From Scilla litardierei (Eukaryota > Streptophyta > Magnoliopsida > Asparagales > Asparagaceae), in the NCBI GenBank assembly GCA_030789695.1, contig CM061142.1, forward strand, positions 566,175,281 to 566,239,280: a stretch of DNA of 64,000 nt. The letters run 5' to 3'. The notes under the pieces were generated by a model. The model was given only the letters and a program-made list of their open reading frames with translations, searched no databases and was not told where the DNA came from. Below, piece after piece: positions 1 to 12,900 of this stretch (within the stretch, counting starts at the first letter, position 1; each line of letters begins with the position of its first letter). The position numbers and the translations under genes were made by a program.

Positions 1-506
1 TTCATACTCATATTTCATAACTGCTAAATACAGAAAAATACCGGAAAATACAAAAAATCCCGAAAAATCCCGAAAAATACAGTAGATCTTTAGAGGTATT
101 TCATAAACTTTAGATGTATTTCGTAATTGTTAGCTATATTTCATAATTGCTTACAACGTTTTCCATGTTACTCGTTGCAGGATTACAAGTTTACAAGTTA
201 ACCATCGATGTGATGACATGTTTCGAAACACTAAAAGATGGCCGTGCAGAGATTTTTCAAAGTGAATGCCTTCATGTTCCCTTTTCAAGTCGAGGCCAAG
301 CCTGGTGAGATGGCACATTTAAATGCCGAGTATTGAAATATTTCTTCTATGTGATTATCTCCCCTCCCTTCAATTCAAAAGAAAATTTTCAACGGTAAAT
401 CACCCGAATACCCCAGTAATATAATAAAATGGCCATTATGAGGTGTATAGACAATAGAATTATGTAAGCGTGCAACCTGTAGTTTGAATGAGGCGTCCAC
501 GTGGAC

Positions 507-1013
507 CAAAGTTTTAAAACGCGAAGGCACGAAGTGAGGCGTTTTTTAGGTCCGTGAGGCGAGGCGTAAGCCTCAAGGAGTAAGGCGTAAGCCTTTTGCG
601 TGTTGTGAGGCGTAACAATTTATAACCATATAATTATAAAATAGGGTAAGTAACATGAAAGTTTAAACGTTATACCCATTTCAATTATTCCGTCAAAAAT
701 GCTGGGCACGTGGAGGCACGTGAGAAGAAGTGGACGAAAATACCCTCCCTCAACAACTAATTATTCCCACGGTTCAGCGCTAAAGTTCCAGTGGGAGTGG
801 AAGCAGAGTACTTGTAAGCATGAATTTATTACGCCTTTTACGCCTTTTTACGCCTTTTACGCCTTTAGGAGCAACGCCTTTTACGCCTCACCCTCGCCTT
901 TTTGCGCTTCCGGTGAATGGCCGCCTCCGGAGGCACGCCTCAGGGCGCTGAGGGTGCGCCTCGCCCTGAGGCGCGCCTCAAGGCGTAAGCCTTTACATCC
1001 TTTCAAAACTTTG
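507..1013. mobile_element. Non-autonomous hAT-like element 1
   Basis: The element starts CAAAGTTTTAAAA and ends with the inverse TTTCAAAACTTTG. It is flanked by a perfect 8-bp target duplication ACGTGGAC (499-506 and 1014-1021), the hAT signature. The interior is dominated by AGGCG/CGCCT words and GC-rich runs and has no transposase. The 158-codon ORF starting at 699 is a by-product of these words. Confidence 0.85.
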
Positions 1014-1136
1014 ACGTGGACATATGCAGTGCTTATGATCCCGGCATTTAACCTGATTAATGGAGAAAGCAACTCAGTTGATTTCTACATTAATCAGGTT
1101 CAAAGCCGGTATTATAAGCACTGCATATGTCCACGT
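1014..1136. other. Near-perfect 123-nt hairpin (miRNA-precursor-like)
   Basis: Arms of about 50 bp pair with few mismatches (GTGGACATATGCAGTGCTTA against its complement ending CCACG), around a loop of about 13 nt. It is the inner part of the larger foldback. A transcript of either strand would fold like a small-RNA precursor. Function is not shown by sequence. Confidence 0.6.
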
Positions 1137-1569
1137 GCACGCCTCATTCAAACTACATATTGCATGCTTACATAATTCTTGTCTATACGCATCATATTGG
1201 CCATTTTTATTGTATTACTGGTATTCGGGAGGCTTACCGTTGAAATTTTGGCTTTTGAATTGAAGGGATGGGAAATTATCACATATAACAAATATTTCAA
1301 GAATCGTATTCCGGTGGATACTCAGACAGTCATGGCGGTTATTTCAAGAATTGTATCTTTTTATTTATTTTCTCCAATGGTGTATCTTTTGATGTATTTT
1401 ATTTAGCTTTTGTATTACGATGGCATAAATATAACTCATCAATTTTTGGTATTGTTCTTTTATACCTATTAATTAGTTATTTGTTGTTACAAATGCGTAA
1501 TGTAAAGGAAAATACATGAAAAATACAAAAAATTGCAGAAAAATACCGGAAAATACAGGAAAGTATCTC

Positions 1570-1716
1570 TGATCCCGATACCGATACCAAAACTACCGAT
1601 ACGGACGAAATCAAAACGTGCTTTCGAAATCACCGAAATGGACGATACCAATACCGAAACCTAAATTTTGGTCGGAGCGATACCCACACTGAAACCGATA
1701 CCTAAAACCTTACTTA
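1570..1716. mobile_element. Terminal fragment of a hAT-like element (GATACCGAAAC words)
   Basis: Contains repeated CCGATACC/ACCGAAAC words and ends CCTAAAACCTTA, like the right end of the hAT element at 59634-60516 (CCTAAAACCTTG). No matching left end was found, so it is treated as a fragment. Confidence 0.5.
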
Positions 1717-1739
1717 TATCTATATGAAGTTTACTAAAA

Positions 1740-2660
1740 GTCATATAACAACGAGAATAATTTTAGTAACCCATCAAGTAACCCTAACGATAATAAGAAG
1801 AAATCATTAAAATTTGGATTCCAAAAGATTTAAATAATAAAAATGAAGAATGTCTAGATAAGTGACTTCATGAAAAATGTTCACTTCTTACCTAACTATA
1901 AATATATAAAAGATAGGAAATCCAAACCAAATTAGGTTCGGTTTCTAAACTAAATAACTAAGGAAAACCTAAGTGAGATACCCACACAATAATCCTTGGT
2001 ATCTCACACAATTAAGGATCATTAAGTGTGCTTGATTGTTTGTAAGTTCATGATTGCTTGATTAAAAGCTTTAACTATTTATATTTTAATCATAACCTAA
2101 TTAAAAGTCAAGTTCCAAATTCCCAATCTGTATTTTAGACACCTAATCGACCATGTACCCTTCAGAAGTCGAGTCTGTAATTCATTTTCTGGCTGAGACT
2201 AATCAACCATAGTACACTGACTAGTCGACTAGTGACCAGCTAGTCGACTAGCAATTGTAATGTAGTCGACCAAGCGCTGTGTTTTCGAGGACTTTAGATT
2301 CTACGAATAGTTTTGGGTTTATTTGTTAACGAGTTTCACTCCCTTGATATCACTCATACCCGTTATCTTACTGGGTTGTATGACTTAAACCCCATCTGGA
2401 GAACTAATCCTAGCCATCCAATTTTTATCATATGGCTTGAATTAGTTCTCAACCCATCGAAACCCTACTGTCATCTCATTTGCTCATCTTCTCCTGAAAA
2501 TCGAAGAGGTCCCACTCTTCCTCAAACCCTAGCCGAACTGCTATAGAAATTCGTAGAGATTTCAGGATTTGTGCTCAAAGCTCTCAGCTTTTAGGTATAA
2601 TCCTTTGACCTCTCTTGTTTGCTAGCATTTGGTTGTGTTTCATTAGTACGCACTTTTAAA
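1740..2660 (+). repeat. Decayed retroelement LTR/leader region with TAGTCGACTA words
   Basis: Non-coding stretch with TAGTCGACTA palindromes at about 2222-2250 and a leader-like segment before a short ORF start at 2663 (ATGTCTAAAAGAGC). Probably the 5' part of the retroelement whose remains follow. LTR borders could not be set. Confidence 0.35.
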
Positions 2661-2662
2661 AA

Positions 2663-4930
2663 ATGTCTAAAAGAGCTAGGAAACAATCCAAGAAGCAAGC
2701 ATCCATTTCACAACCTAATTCTTCACAAATACCATTTTTGAAAATCCACAATTAGAAGCCACATTCTTCAAGAATTCACAGTTTGAAATTTTGCATGAGA
2801 GATTTGTGAAATTCGAAGATTTGGTTGGGTAAGGGATGTTGGCTCTTGAGATGACAAAGAGAAACACTAGAATGGGGTGAACAGTATTTATGAAATAATA
2901 AAGCTTCTCCATAGATTTCTCCCTAAGATCAAAATTAGTGCTACCTAATTTTATCTTAATCATCTAAAAATACTTGCAATGATAATGATACATAGCAGAA
3001 ATGAATGCAAGTAAAAGAGAGACAATTGCACAATTCACAAACACACAAATAGTATACTGGTTCACCCCTCCAAGGCTACATCCGTCCCCAAAACTCCGTT
3101 GGACTTTGAATCCGCTATTTAAACAAATAGTTATAACACCTCACCTACAATGAGGAATTTCACTCGCATCCTTACAAGAGGGCTTTCATAAACACCTTAC
3201 TTCCAACAAGCATTTACACTCACCAACCCAAGTGAGAAATACTTACAAATACATATAGCCTTGAATGAAGCTCTTGTGTTGAAGTGATGCTATATGTGAG
3301 GAATCTTGATCTCCAAAGAGTACAAGTGAAGCTTGAGAGAGATCAAGAAGATTTGGCCAACTGAAAATTAAAGGCCTTGAAAAACTTGGCCAAAAGATAA
3401 TGGTTTAATGCTTAAAAGCTTTGAAGTATAAATTCTTATCCTCTTGAAGATTTTGGCCATTAATATTCTACCAAACCCTCCGCAAAAATCAACTTATAAC
3501 ATGGTTAAAAATCTTCATCCAACAGAGGGAAAAAAACAGCATCGCAGAAATCATGGAACTGTGTTTTCTGGCCGTTAGAGCTATCGGTAATCGACTACAT
3601 TTATACTGATAGTCGACTATCTTAACAACTGTATAGTCGACTACCAAATGAACTGTAGTTGACTACATTGGGGTACTGAGCATTTTCCAAATCTGGTAGT
3701 CGACTACAGTGCATCGGGTAGTTGACTATAGCAGATACATGAGATACATACTTTGAAAACTTAGGAAAATATTTTTAAAAGATTTTAAGCATTTTTAAAA
3801 TATTTTTAACGTGATCCTAAATGAGTGTGAGCTTCTATCAAGTCTTTAACATTCTAAGACAAGAAGAATAAAAATACATCAAAAATAAATTATTACAATA
3901 GAGTCCCTTGATGTAAAATCATGCTTCGAGCTTCTTGCTTAGCTTCTTTGATTCTTTGGCCTTGATTTAGCTCAACAATCCCCTTGAGTACTTCTATGCT
4001 ATGCTTTGAATTCATGCACTCAAATGTTTAATGACATATATGTTAATCATCAAAACTATATGGGGTGACACAATATCCAAAAAAGGGATAAGATAAAAAT
4101 TTTAGAATTAACGTATTCTCGGTTCAAAACATTTGCACATGTTATCCAATGTTGGTGTATTTATTTCATACAAATATGACTTTAAATACTTTTGTTTTCA
4201 ACTATGGGTAAAAGTATTCATATTATTTATCACCTAAGACAGTAGGAAGCATTCTAGGCATCTTTTGCCAGGGAGTCACCTTTCGGGAGATTGCAATGAA
4301 TGATGAAAGCATTGATGCAAACATGTTCCCAAGAGAAAGACCTTTTATGCATGTTGCCAAAGGCTAATATACTTGCTAGGATCATATTATACAATATAAT
4401 ACAAAAATCTGATAGCTTTGCCCACTTACCAAAGAGCTTAGTTAAGTATGTCTATGCTCTAATAGGCCATACTAAAGTAAACCGAGCACAACTTATATAT
4501 GATAACTTGGCCTGACCATCTGCACCATCATTTCACCACGACCACTTCCTCACACGTATATTCATGCATCATAAGGTTGATTTGATCACTGACCATAGTA
4601 GATCCACCTCAAGTGTCATTCAACAAAGCAGCTTTGTCTAGGATGCACATCCCACTTAGTCCAGCTGAACTTGAAGATGAATCTGATGATTCAGATGATT
4701 CCAAGGAAGAACCTGGAAATGAGCCTACACAACAACCACATCTTATAGGCTCATCCTCTAGTGCACCACCACATTCATCTATTTGTGCATATATTACCAA
4801 CATTATGAACAGGATATGACATATGGAATTAAATTTTCAATTTAGACCGGATGAAATCAGCCACTTTGATATGTTTGATTTCAAACAAGATGAGTTCGTG
4901 GAGAAGTTATCAGAGCTTGAAGCTAGAGTT
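2663..4930 (+). pseudogene. Remains of a LARD-like retroelement ORF
   Basis: Broken frames begin MSKRARKQSKKQ at 2663 and resume after an inserted LTR near 4080. Readable blocks include SPKTVGSILGI, the run MNDESIDANMFPRERPFMHV, and a serine/acidic tail ELEDESDDSDDSKEEPGNEP. This resembles the lineage-specific ORF found in large non-autonomous plant LTR elements, by recollection of such proteins. It contains stops and frameshifts. No protease, reverse transcriptase or integrase was seen. Confidence 0.45.
2852..4070 (-). mobile_element. Inverted solo LTR (SIRE-like)
   Basis: Read on the minus strand, the segment runs from TGTCACCCC to TTTGTCA, about 1.2 kb. It carries several GTAGTCGACTAC words near its middle and ends with the CACCCC..CTAGTGTTT motif typical of SIRE/Maximus-type LTR ends. 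It splits the LARD-like ORF. No clear 5-bp target duplication was seen (tgaga versus caata), so exact borders are tentative. Confidence 0.5.
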
Positions 4931-5159
4931 TGAGGACAACATCCTTCGAATAAAATCTTGTTTTGTATACTTGGATGAGTGATGTTTGCTTGAGTGGTGA
5001 TGGTGTCCCTGATGTATTATCGTTTGGTTGTAATATTTTGATGGTGATGTCTGATGAACTAATATTTTGTTAAACATTTATTAATGAACTTATGAAAACT
5101 TTTAAATTGTTTAGAAATGTTTTAAAATCATTTTGAAAAGGTTTCCTTGGAGTTATAGA

Positions 5160-6150
5160 CCAAAACTATGCTACAAAATTAAGGCTAGCGGCAAGTTAGA
5201 ATCCACTATAATTATGGACCTAGTCGACTAACTCTTGCACTCTGGTTGACTATGAACATAACTATAGTCAATTAGTTTTTACAAAAAGTTTCATCTGCTC
5301 TCGACATTACTAAACTAGTCGACTACTAGGGTTGACCTAGTTGACTAGTTGTTGACTAGTCAACTAGGAAGATAACTGTAGTTGACTAGTAATTAACCGT
5401 TGGTTTATAACTGGAAGATTTTTACTCGCTGTTTTTTACCGTTATGGGTGTATTTTGGGCAGTCTGTTTTGACCCATTTTTCCTTATAAATTGAAGGTTA
5501 TTACTGAGTTAATGTATGAATTTATTGATCAATTTTCTTGAAAAAAATAAATTTTAAAAGCCTTCTAAAAGCCCTCTTGAAAATGTTTCTTTGGCCTAAG
5601 TTTTAAAAGCTTCTTTGAAAAATCTCTTGGACAAAATAGTTTTGATCTCTCTAAGCTTTCAACTTAATTTTAGTTTTGATCTCTCCAAGCTTTCAACTTG
5701 ATTTTATTTGAGATCGATACATGTTTTCCTAAGCCACATTATACACAAAGCTTCAGCTTTAGCTTCAAGGATATATGAAAGGTGTACTCCATCGTCAATA
5801 GAATTTGTGTAAGTTGAAATCCTCTCGTTGAGGTGGTAAATTTGAGAAGAAATCCTCAATTGTGTGAGGTGCTTGGTTGTTGAGAAAATCCTCGCTCAAT
5901 GAGGTGGTTGGTAATCTTCTTGTGAAGGTGTGTGTGTTGTAAATCCATTAGTTGAAAATGTGTGTTGGAAAGTCCTCTTATTGAAGAGGCAAGTGTAATC
6001 TTCTCTCTTTTGAGAGTGATTAGTGGATTTAATCCAAGTAGACGTAGCGTAAAGGTGGGTGAACCAGTATAAATCTCGTGTGTTAGTATTGCTCAAATTG
6101 TGTTTTTATACTTCAATTGTTCTTTTTCTTCCGCCACTTTATATTTTCAA
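5160..6150 (+). repeat. Decayed LTR with TAGTCGACTA words
   Basis: Contains several CTAGTCGACTA/TAGTTGACTAG words (5220-5390) and then an LTR-like tail with repeated AATCCTC..TGAGGTG phrases and a GTGGGTGAACCAGTATA motif also present, inverted, near 3050. Likely the 3' LTR region of the LARD-like element. 6151-6919 shows only GGT-rich sequence (6306-6400) and nothing else recognisable. Confidence 0.4.
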
Positions 6151-6919
6151 GTTAGTGAATTATTGATTAAGAATCAATTAGGTAACTCTAATTGGCTTCT
6201 TAAGTAGAATATTTGGGGGTAATTTTTTAAAGTTTGTATTGTATTTGATAAATAATATTCGCCCATGTAGTGTTCTATTTGCCGTCTACAGGATCCAACA
6301 ACAGCAAGTATGGTGGTGGTAGCAAAAATGTCGGTGGTGGGGAAAGTAGTGACAGAGATTATGATCATAGCATCAGAAGTGGTGGTGGTGGAATAGTGGC
6401 GCTGTCTCTTTTGGGGGTTTGAGGGTTGACTTTTTTCTCATTTTTACTTTGTGTGTTCAGGTGGTTTCGACTCACAACTTCTAAAAACCACAAGAGCCTT
6501 GAGGATTCTAGAAGCTATTGGCCAATCAGATAAAGTTAGTATGTGATAAAGCTGGTGTGCTCCCACTTGGCTCTGCAAATTTCATTTGTGTCAGGACTTC
6601 CACCTGATATTTCAAAACCAGCAGTAAAAACAAATTATAATAAATTAATGCACAACATAATGTTTTGCTTTAACATTTCAACAAAAAATTCCCGTATGCT
6701 AAGAGAGATTTTGCAAATCTATGGTGATTAATAACAATTTCTCTTCACTCAAAAATAACGATTTTTCTTCAGACCTGTTAATCAAGTTATATCTAATGAC
6801 AGCGCTACAGGAGGTGGTGCTGTTCAAATCTTGCACGGCGACAATCATCATTAATAACTTTTGTTACACGCACAATTATAATGGGAAGTAGAAAGAAACT
6901 TATGCCAACGAGGAAGTAC

Positions 6920-6991
6920 CAGGGATGGGAAGGTGCCAATAGCTTGAATGACTGTTCTCATGAAAAGCATGGGCAGGGGTACTTGTTCAAC
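6920..6991 (-). CDS. Symplekin exon q (24 codons), last one visible
   Basis: [20 protein letters not shown] then FPSL; acceptor TTTCAG, donor CTG|GTACTT. The family continues with a VDFVMEIL-like segment, which was not found in 1-6919. The following intron is therefore at least 6.9 kb and the stop codon lies outside the window. Confidence 0.94.
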
Positions 6992-9900
6992 CTGAAAAGA
7001 GGAGCTTAAATATCAAAGTGATTTTCTATGCTGAGAAATGGGGAATTAACATTTGATTGTAAGGCATACCATATAGCTAAGGGATTTTGCTAAGACATGA
7101 TGAGTGAAAACAGTCCGTTGTTCAAAACAAGCAGTACAAGCATCTGTTATCTGAACAAATCAAGTTTATGTTATTGTTAAAATTTTGAATGAACTACAAA
7201 AACATAACAGGGATCCTGATAAACATATGAACATATAAACCAACATAATGACATACCTTTTTAAGTGCAACCCCATCTTTCACAGGATCAACATCATGAA
7301 TTGCAACCAATACTTCAACGGGTGTTAATGCAGGTCCTGTATGAGCTGAGCCCTGTCATGAAATGCATATGAAAAAAGGAAATTTGTTATTACAGAGATA
7401 GAGCTTAGAAAATTAATCCATATGGTCCAGCAAGATGCTATTATTACACGCTTGCGCATAAATACCACAGAAACCAGAACTATTAAGGATGATACTATGA
7501 CAACAGATTCAATTGACTTAAGAAGAATAGTTCAGTAAACAAGGTGGTTTGTGGCAAAACATGCCTCATGAATACTTCAATACAAGACCGGAATATCTCA
7601 TGTTAGAGGATACACATGTCAGGAACCAATATGTAAACTATACATGATATAAGCCCATCCACTGCAATCAATTTGATAAATTCACTTTAAAATGTGGGCA
7701 GTTTGCCTCATGTAATGAATAATAGTATCAAGCTAAGTTTCTCTAGGGAGAATCAGCAAAGCTGTATCCCATGCAGAATAAGATGAGTAGATGCAATATT
7801 ATACATAAACCAATACTAGTGATCAACAAAGTTCATCTATGATGTAATAGAGAAACACCACTAATGCTGCCATCAACAGCTACATAGAGAGTGCAGTGTT
7901 CCTGATTGAAAAATTGAAGGCCATTATTAGAACTAGTTTTATAGAACTACTAGTCATAACCCGTGCCCGCGGGCACGGTTCATTTAAGATTTTTCCCTTG
8001 CGAAATCTTTGTTCCTCGAATTTTTTTTTCAAAGCCAAAATTTAAAAGAAAAACAAATTAGTTTACAATATTTAGCGGCACAGGCGTCTTCGGCGTGGGT
8101 GTCTTCGGCGCGGAACAACAAATTCAGCGCATGCGCCTTCGACACAGAACAACAAATTCGACGTGGGTGCCTTCGGTGCAGAACAACAAATTCGACGTAA
8201 AACAACAATTTCGGCGGGGATGCCTTACGCGCGGAACAACAAATCAGCGTTAAAAAATTTAGCGGACGCCTTCGGCGCGGGATTCATATACATATAACCC
8301 GTGCTCTTGGGACACTGTTCATTTAAAAATCTTGGACCCATTAATTTTAAACAAACATCAATAATTATTAGTTTCACCTGAAATATCAGCAGATGAGATC
8401 GAAATTTTACAGGGTTTTGCAACGCGGATCAATGAGTTGGCAGCATCTCACGCGTTCATTCTCCCACAGCTCGCGTTCATTCCCAAGATAAGATTGTGTG
8501 TGCACAATATTTTTTTCATAACTAATATTAAAAGGCTATTCTTAATTTCAATTTTTTTGTGTATTCCCAATAAATTTCTCTTCAACCCAAAACTTTCCCT
8601 CCAAAACTTGATGTGACATTGCCACGCAGGTGCCTTAGGCGCGGAACAACAAATCAGCGTTAAAAATGGCGCGGGCGCTTTCGGCGCGGAACAACAAATT
8701 TAGCGCATGCGCCTTCGACACAGAAAACCAAATTCGACGTGGGTGCCTTCGGTGTAGAACAACAAATTCGACGTAAAACAATAATTTCGGCGCGGGTGCC
8801 TTAGGCGCGGAACAACAAATCAGCGTTAAAAAATTTAGCGGGCGCCTTCGGCGCGGGCGCGGCTTCATATACGTATAATCCGTGCCCGTGGGACACTGTT
8901 CATTTAAAAATCTTGGACCCACTAATTTTAAATAAACATCAATAATTATTAGTTTCCCCTGAAATATCAGCAGATGTGATCGAAATTTTATAGAGTTTTG
9001 TAACGCAGATCAATGAGTTGGCAGCATCTCCCGCATTCATTCTCCCACAGCTCGCGTTCATGCCCAAGATGAGATTGTGTGTGTGCACAACATTTTTTTT
9101 CATAACTAATATTAAAAGGCAATTCCTAATTTCAATGTTTTTGTGTATTCCCAACAAATTTCTCTTCAGCCCAAAAATTTCCCTCCAAAACTTGATGTGA
9201 CATTGCCACATAGGATAAATTCAAAATCTGCCCTCAATTGTAATATAGATTATTTATGTTGTTATTCGGGTATAATCATTGTAAATCCATACATGGTCCC
9301 TATCTATATATATATACACACACACACACTCAATAACAGTTAGGAGGTGATTGACATATAAAACCTTTTCTCCAAATCCAAAACCTACATCTTGTAACAC
9401 TGTGTCAGAGCATAAGTTTAAGAACCTAGCTATAATCGAATCTTTTCCTTGTTCTTCTCTAGCAATCATCCTTTAATCGTCTCCCTCGACATCACCTTCA
9501 ACTTTAAGAGCATGCTAACCGTAACCCTAACATGTCACCGGATCCGAACCCTAATGAGATCCGACCAAGATAACACCACAATCGACCAAATCCAGATTTG
9601 ATCCAAGGACACCATCACATCTCTGGCAAGTTCTGCGCACCTTCGATCTCACCAACCTCAACGTCAACCCAATCCGACCTTGTCATGGCCCGATAGATAA
9701 CCCCGACTATGCCGGAAAGTTTTCAACCAGATTCAGTCTACCCTGACAATGATCTGGTCATGCCCGACACATCTTCGAAAAGTTTTAGCCCAGTCTGACC
9801 AAACCTGACCACCTGTTGTACTCTTCATCGTCTTCTTTGGCTTCTCCAACACCAAACCATGCCATCCGACCTCGCCTTGTTATCCAACGTCAATTCTGGT

Positions 9901-12900
9901 GACTCCGACATGGCTGCTACCTCTAATCATCTTCTTCGACCACTTCTTCTCCAACCTCCTTAGACCTTCCACTTCTTTTTATTTTCATGGATCTAGTTTA
10001 GATATGTTTTATCAAAGAAATTAGTGTAATTAAAAAAATTATGTTTGTTGTTGGGTAGGATTTTGTTGTACTATCTGCCTTCATTTTCTATGATTGTTGC
10101 TGCAACGGGTTCTGACTAGGGATGTAAACAAACAAAAATATCGGATCCAAATTTGAATTCGTAGCTGTAGTTTAACTAATATAGACATACACTCCGTTTA
10201 AAATATGGATACAAATATGGATATTGCTTGGGCATCCGACATATCTGAATAAATACCCTGAATAAATATCCAAATATCCAAACCATCCGAATATATAGGC
10301 ATGCATATGATTGTATATAAATTAAATTTTATTTTAGTATTATGTAATGCAAAATAAAAGTTTTCTACTCGCATATATAGTACTATGTTGTACGAACACT
10401 AACACAGGACAAAAATACGGCAATACACAGATACATGGATATGGTAAATTACTAAAAAGGTCATGGAGATATGGTGGAATATATGTGCATGCATGTGTTT
10501 ATATATTAAACACATCAAACCGGGACTTAAGCACTATCCAGTGCTTTAGTAGCAAGAAACTTGGTCTTCTCGCTTCGAACTATTCATAAAAAATTTGCAA
10601 CCGCTACAAAAAATTGCCATATTATTAAGGAATGTCCTACCCACCCTCCCAAGAAATCTGAAACAACATATACTCCACAGTTGGATCTTCTAGTTCTGGT
10701 AGTTCTGTGAATACAACTCTGACACACAGTGTTGCTGCTCATGTTCCATCAGTGACTCCTGAATGATCCAACAACTAATCATTTCTACATTCTGTACTAT
10801 TGGATTGTCATGTAAACCCTTCTAAACATCTTCTCCTTGGCTATTTGATACTACCACATCTAATCATATGACAAATAATGCCAAATCTCTTTCCAATGTA
10901 CATAAATATTCTAGAAATCTTGAGATTCATACTGTCGATGGCAGTTCTACACTGATCATTACCACTGGTAAAGTTTCTCCTCTAACTGATGTTTTTGTCT
11001 CTTCCATCCTTGTCACTAATCTTATTTTTGTTGGTCAATTGGTTGAAAATGATGGGAAAGTGGAATTATCTAAATTTGATTATGTAGTGCAGGCTAAACA
11101 ATCTGGAAAGATGATCGCGATGTGACCTAAAGTAGGATGTCTCTTTCCATTCCATTTACATTCATCTCAATGTTTTTCATTACCTTTTGTCACTTGAAAC
11201 TTGGTTTAGGTTAGTTATTTAGCTTGGCATTCTCGTACATCCAAACTCTAATGTACTATATAATTTGCCCAATTCTGGTCTACTTAGGAATACAGAGTCT
11301 TCATCTCTAAGTTCCGTCCAAATTGATTGCAATTCTTGTAGGCTGGGTAAAAGTAAAACACTGTTATTTTCAACTCACACTAAATATTATCCGGCCATTT
11401 GACTTGAACATAGCGATGTATGTGTATGTACCGGTTAGTTCCCGTACTAATTACAAGTACTTTGTCACTTTCATAGATAACTATACCCGTTTTACGTGGA
11501 TTTACTTCATGCAAAAGAGATGTATTTTCTTTTTTTAAGCTTTTCATGCACATGTTCAAACTCAATTTTATACCAAAATCAAAATCCATACATTCTGACA
11601 ATATGTGTGAATACATGTCTAATTTGTTTCAGAATATTTTGCAGACACATGGTATCATCTCACAACGATCATGTCCTTCAACATCCCAGCGAAATGGGAT
11701 AGTTGAAGAGAAGAACCGGCATCTTCTTGATGACGTATGTGCCCTTTTCTTAGAGTCAACAATGCCCTCTCAGTTCTGATGCAAGGCTCTTTCCACTATT
11801 GTCCACCTCATTAACAGATTGCCTTCTCTCTCATTGAACCATGTATCTTCTTTTTACTAGGATATTTGGTTATTTTCAAATTCTAACTTTCATACATTTG
11901 GATATATTATGTTCATTTTCATACACACGAACATACAAAACTCACAATTCAGTCAGTCTAATATGCTTTTCAAGGATATTCTATACACTAAAAGGTTATC
12001 TTTACCATTATCGAAATTTGCATCAAATTTGATTTTCTTGTAATTTATTTTTTGTTGAAAACCGGTACTTTTCACCACTCACCGAGATGCTCTTTCCTCT
12101 TCATTTTCTGTTCAGCCATTGTTTACTAACCCTCATGCAAATTCGGTAACTCCTAAGCCTCTTTTTGTGTACCAAAAAGGTTCTAGCTCAGCATCAAATC
12201 AGTTTCTTTCCAGCACCTCCCAAGCCTCCGACTGTTGATCATGTTCCAACAATTATGCATGCCATAGTACTCAGGTTTGTATACCCCCAAGGAGATTTGG
12301 TTTCAACCCTCATTTATCATCGACAGTAGTCTCATTGTCTTCTATTCATATTACCTCATGTTATAACAAGCAAAGGATCATGAGTGTGTGTAGAAAGCTA
12401 TTGAAACAAAACTTCTAGCACCTGAAAACCAAACATAGGATGTTGTTCATGTCCCCCTTCCGTGAAACCCATTGGTAGTAAATGGGTATTTTCCATCAAG
12501 ATCCATTCTGATGGTTCATTGGACCGTTACAATTGGTGGTTCTTGGCAACAAGCAAGACTATGGCTTAGACTAGGCATTCGCACTAATGGCCAAGATGAC
12601 CACTGTGTTAACAATACGAGCCCTCTCAAGCCTGGCCCATACATCAAATGTATGTTAGGATTTAGGAACACATTTCTACACGGTGATCTCGATGAGGAAA
12701 TTTACATTAAATGTTCATCCGATATGAAATTCCTCACATACTGATGTTTGTAAACTAAAACGTTCTCTGTATGGTTTGAAACAGACATCAATAGCATGGT
12801 TTAAAAAAACTTAAACCACTCCCCACAATTTTTCATTCACTCAAAGTTGGTATGACTCCTTTTCTTTTCTATTGAAAACCTCTAATGACATAGTTATCCT

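Larger units (their letters stand above)
333..1300. mobile_element. Long foldback element, split by a hAT insertion
   Basis: Bases 333-506 are nearly the reverse complement of about 1128-1300, and 1014-1062 pairs with 1085-1136. Without the 507-bp insertion and its duplicated target, this is a foldback of about 450 bp with arms of roughly 215 bp and a short loop near 1070. No coding capacity. Consistent with a long-TIR MITE or a MITE-derived hairpin locus. Outer borders are estimated from where the pairing stops. Confidence 0.8.
7950..9249 (-). mobile_element. Non-autonomous Helitron H1, inside a copia LTR
   Basis: On the minus strand it begins TCTATATTACAATTGAGGG and ends with a GC-rich hairpin (CCGTGCCCGCGGGCACGG), seven bases, then CTAG. 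It sits between host A (7949) and T (9250), the Helitron A^T target. The flanks join to restore the copia 5' LTR. The interior has a GGCGCGGAACAACAAATT minisatellite and a 581-bp tandem duplication. No Rep/helicase gene. Confidence 0.82.

Noticed and set aside
699..1175. 158-codon plus-strand ORF
   Set aside because: It starts inside the AGGCG word array of a hAT element, runs out through its right TIR, and has no protein-like conservation.
6540..6610. Minus-strand exon-like piece (VEVLTQMKFAEPSGSTPALS) after an AG
   Set aside because: It does not match the segment that follows exon q in symplekins (VDFVMEIL-like), and no donor/acceptor pair supports it.
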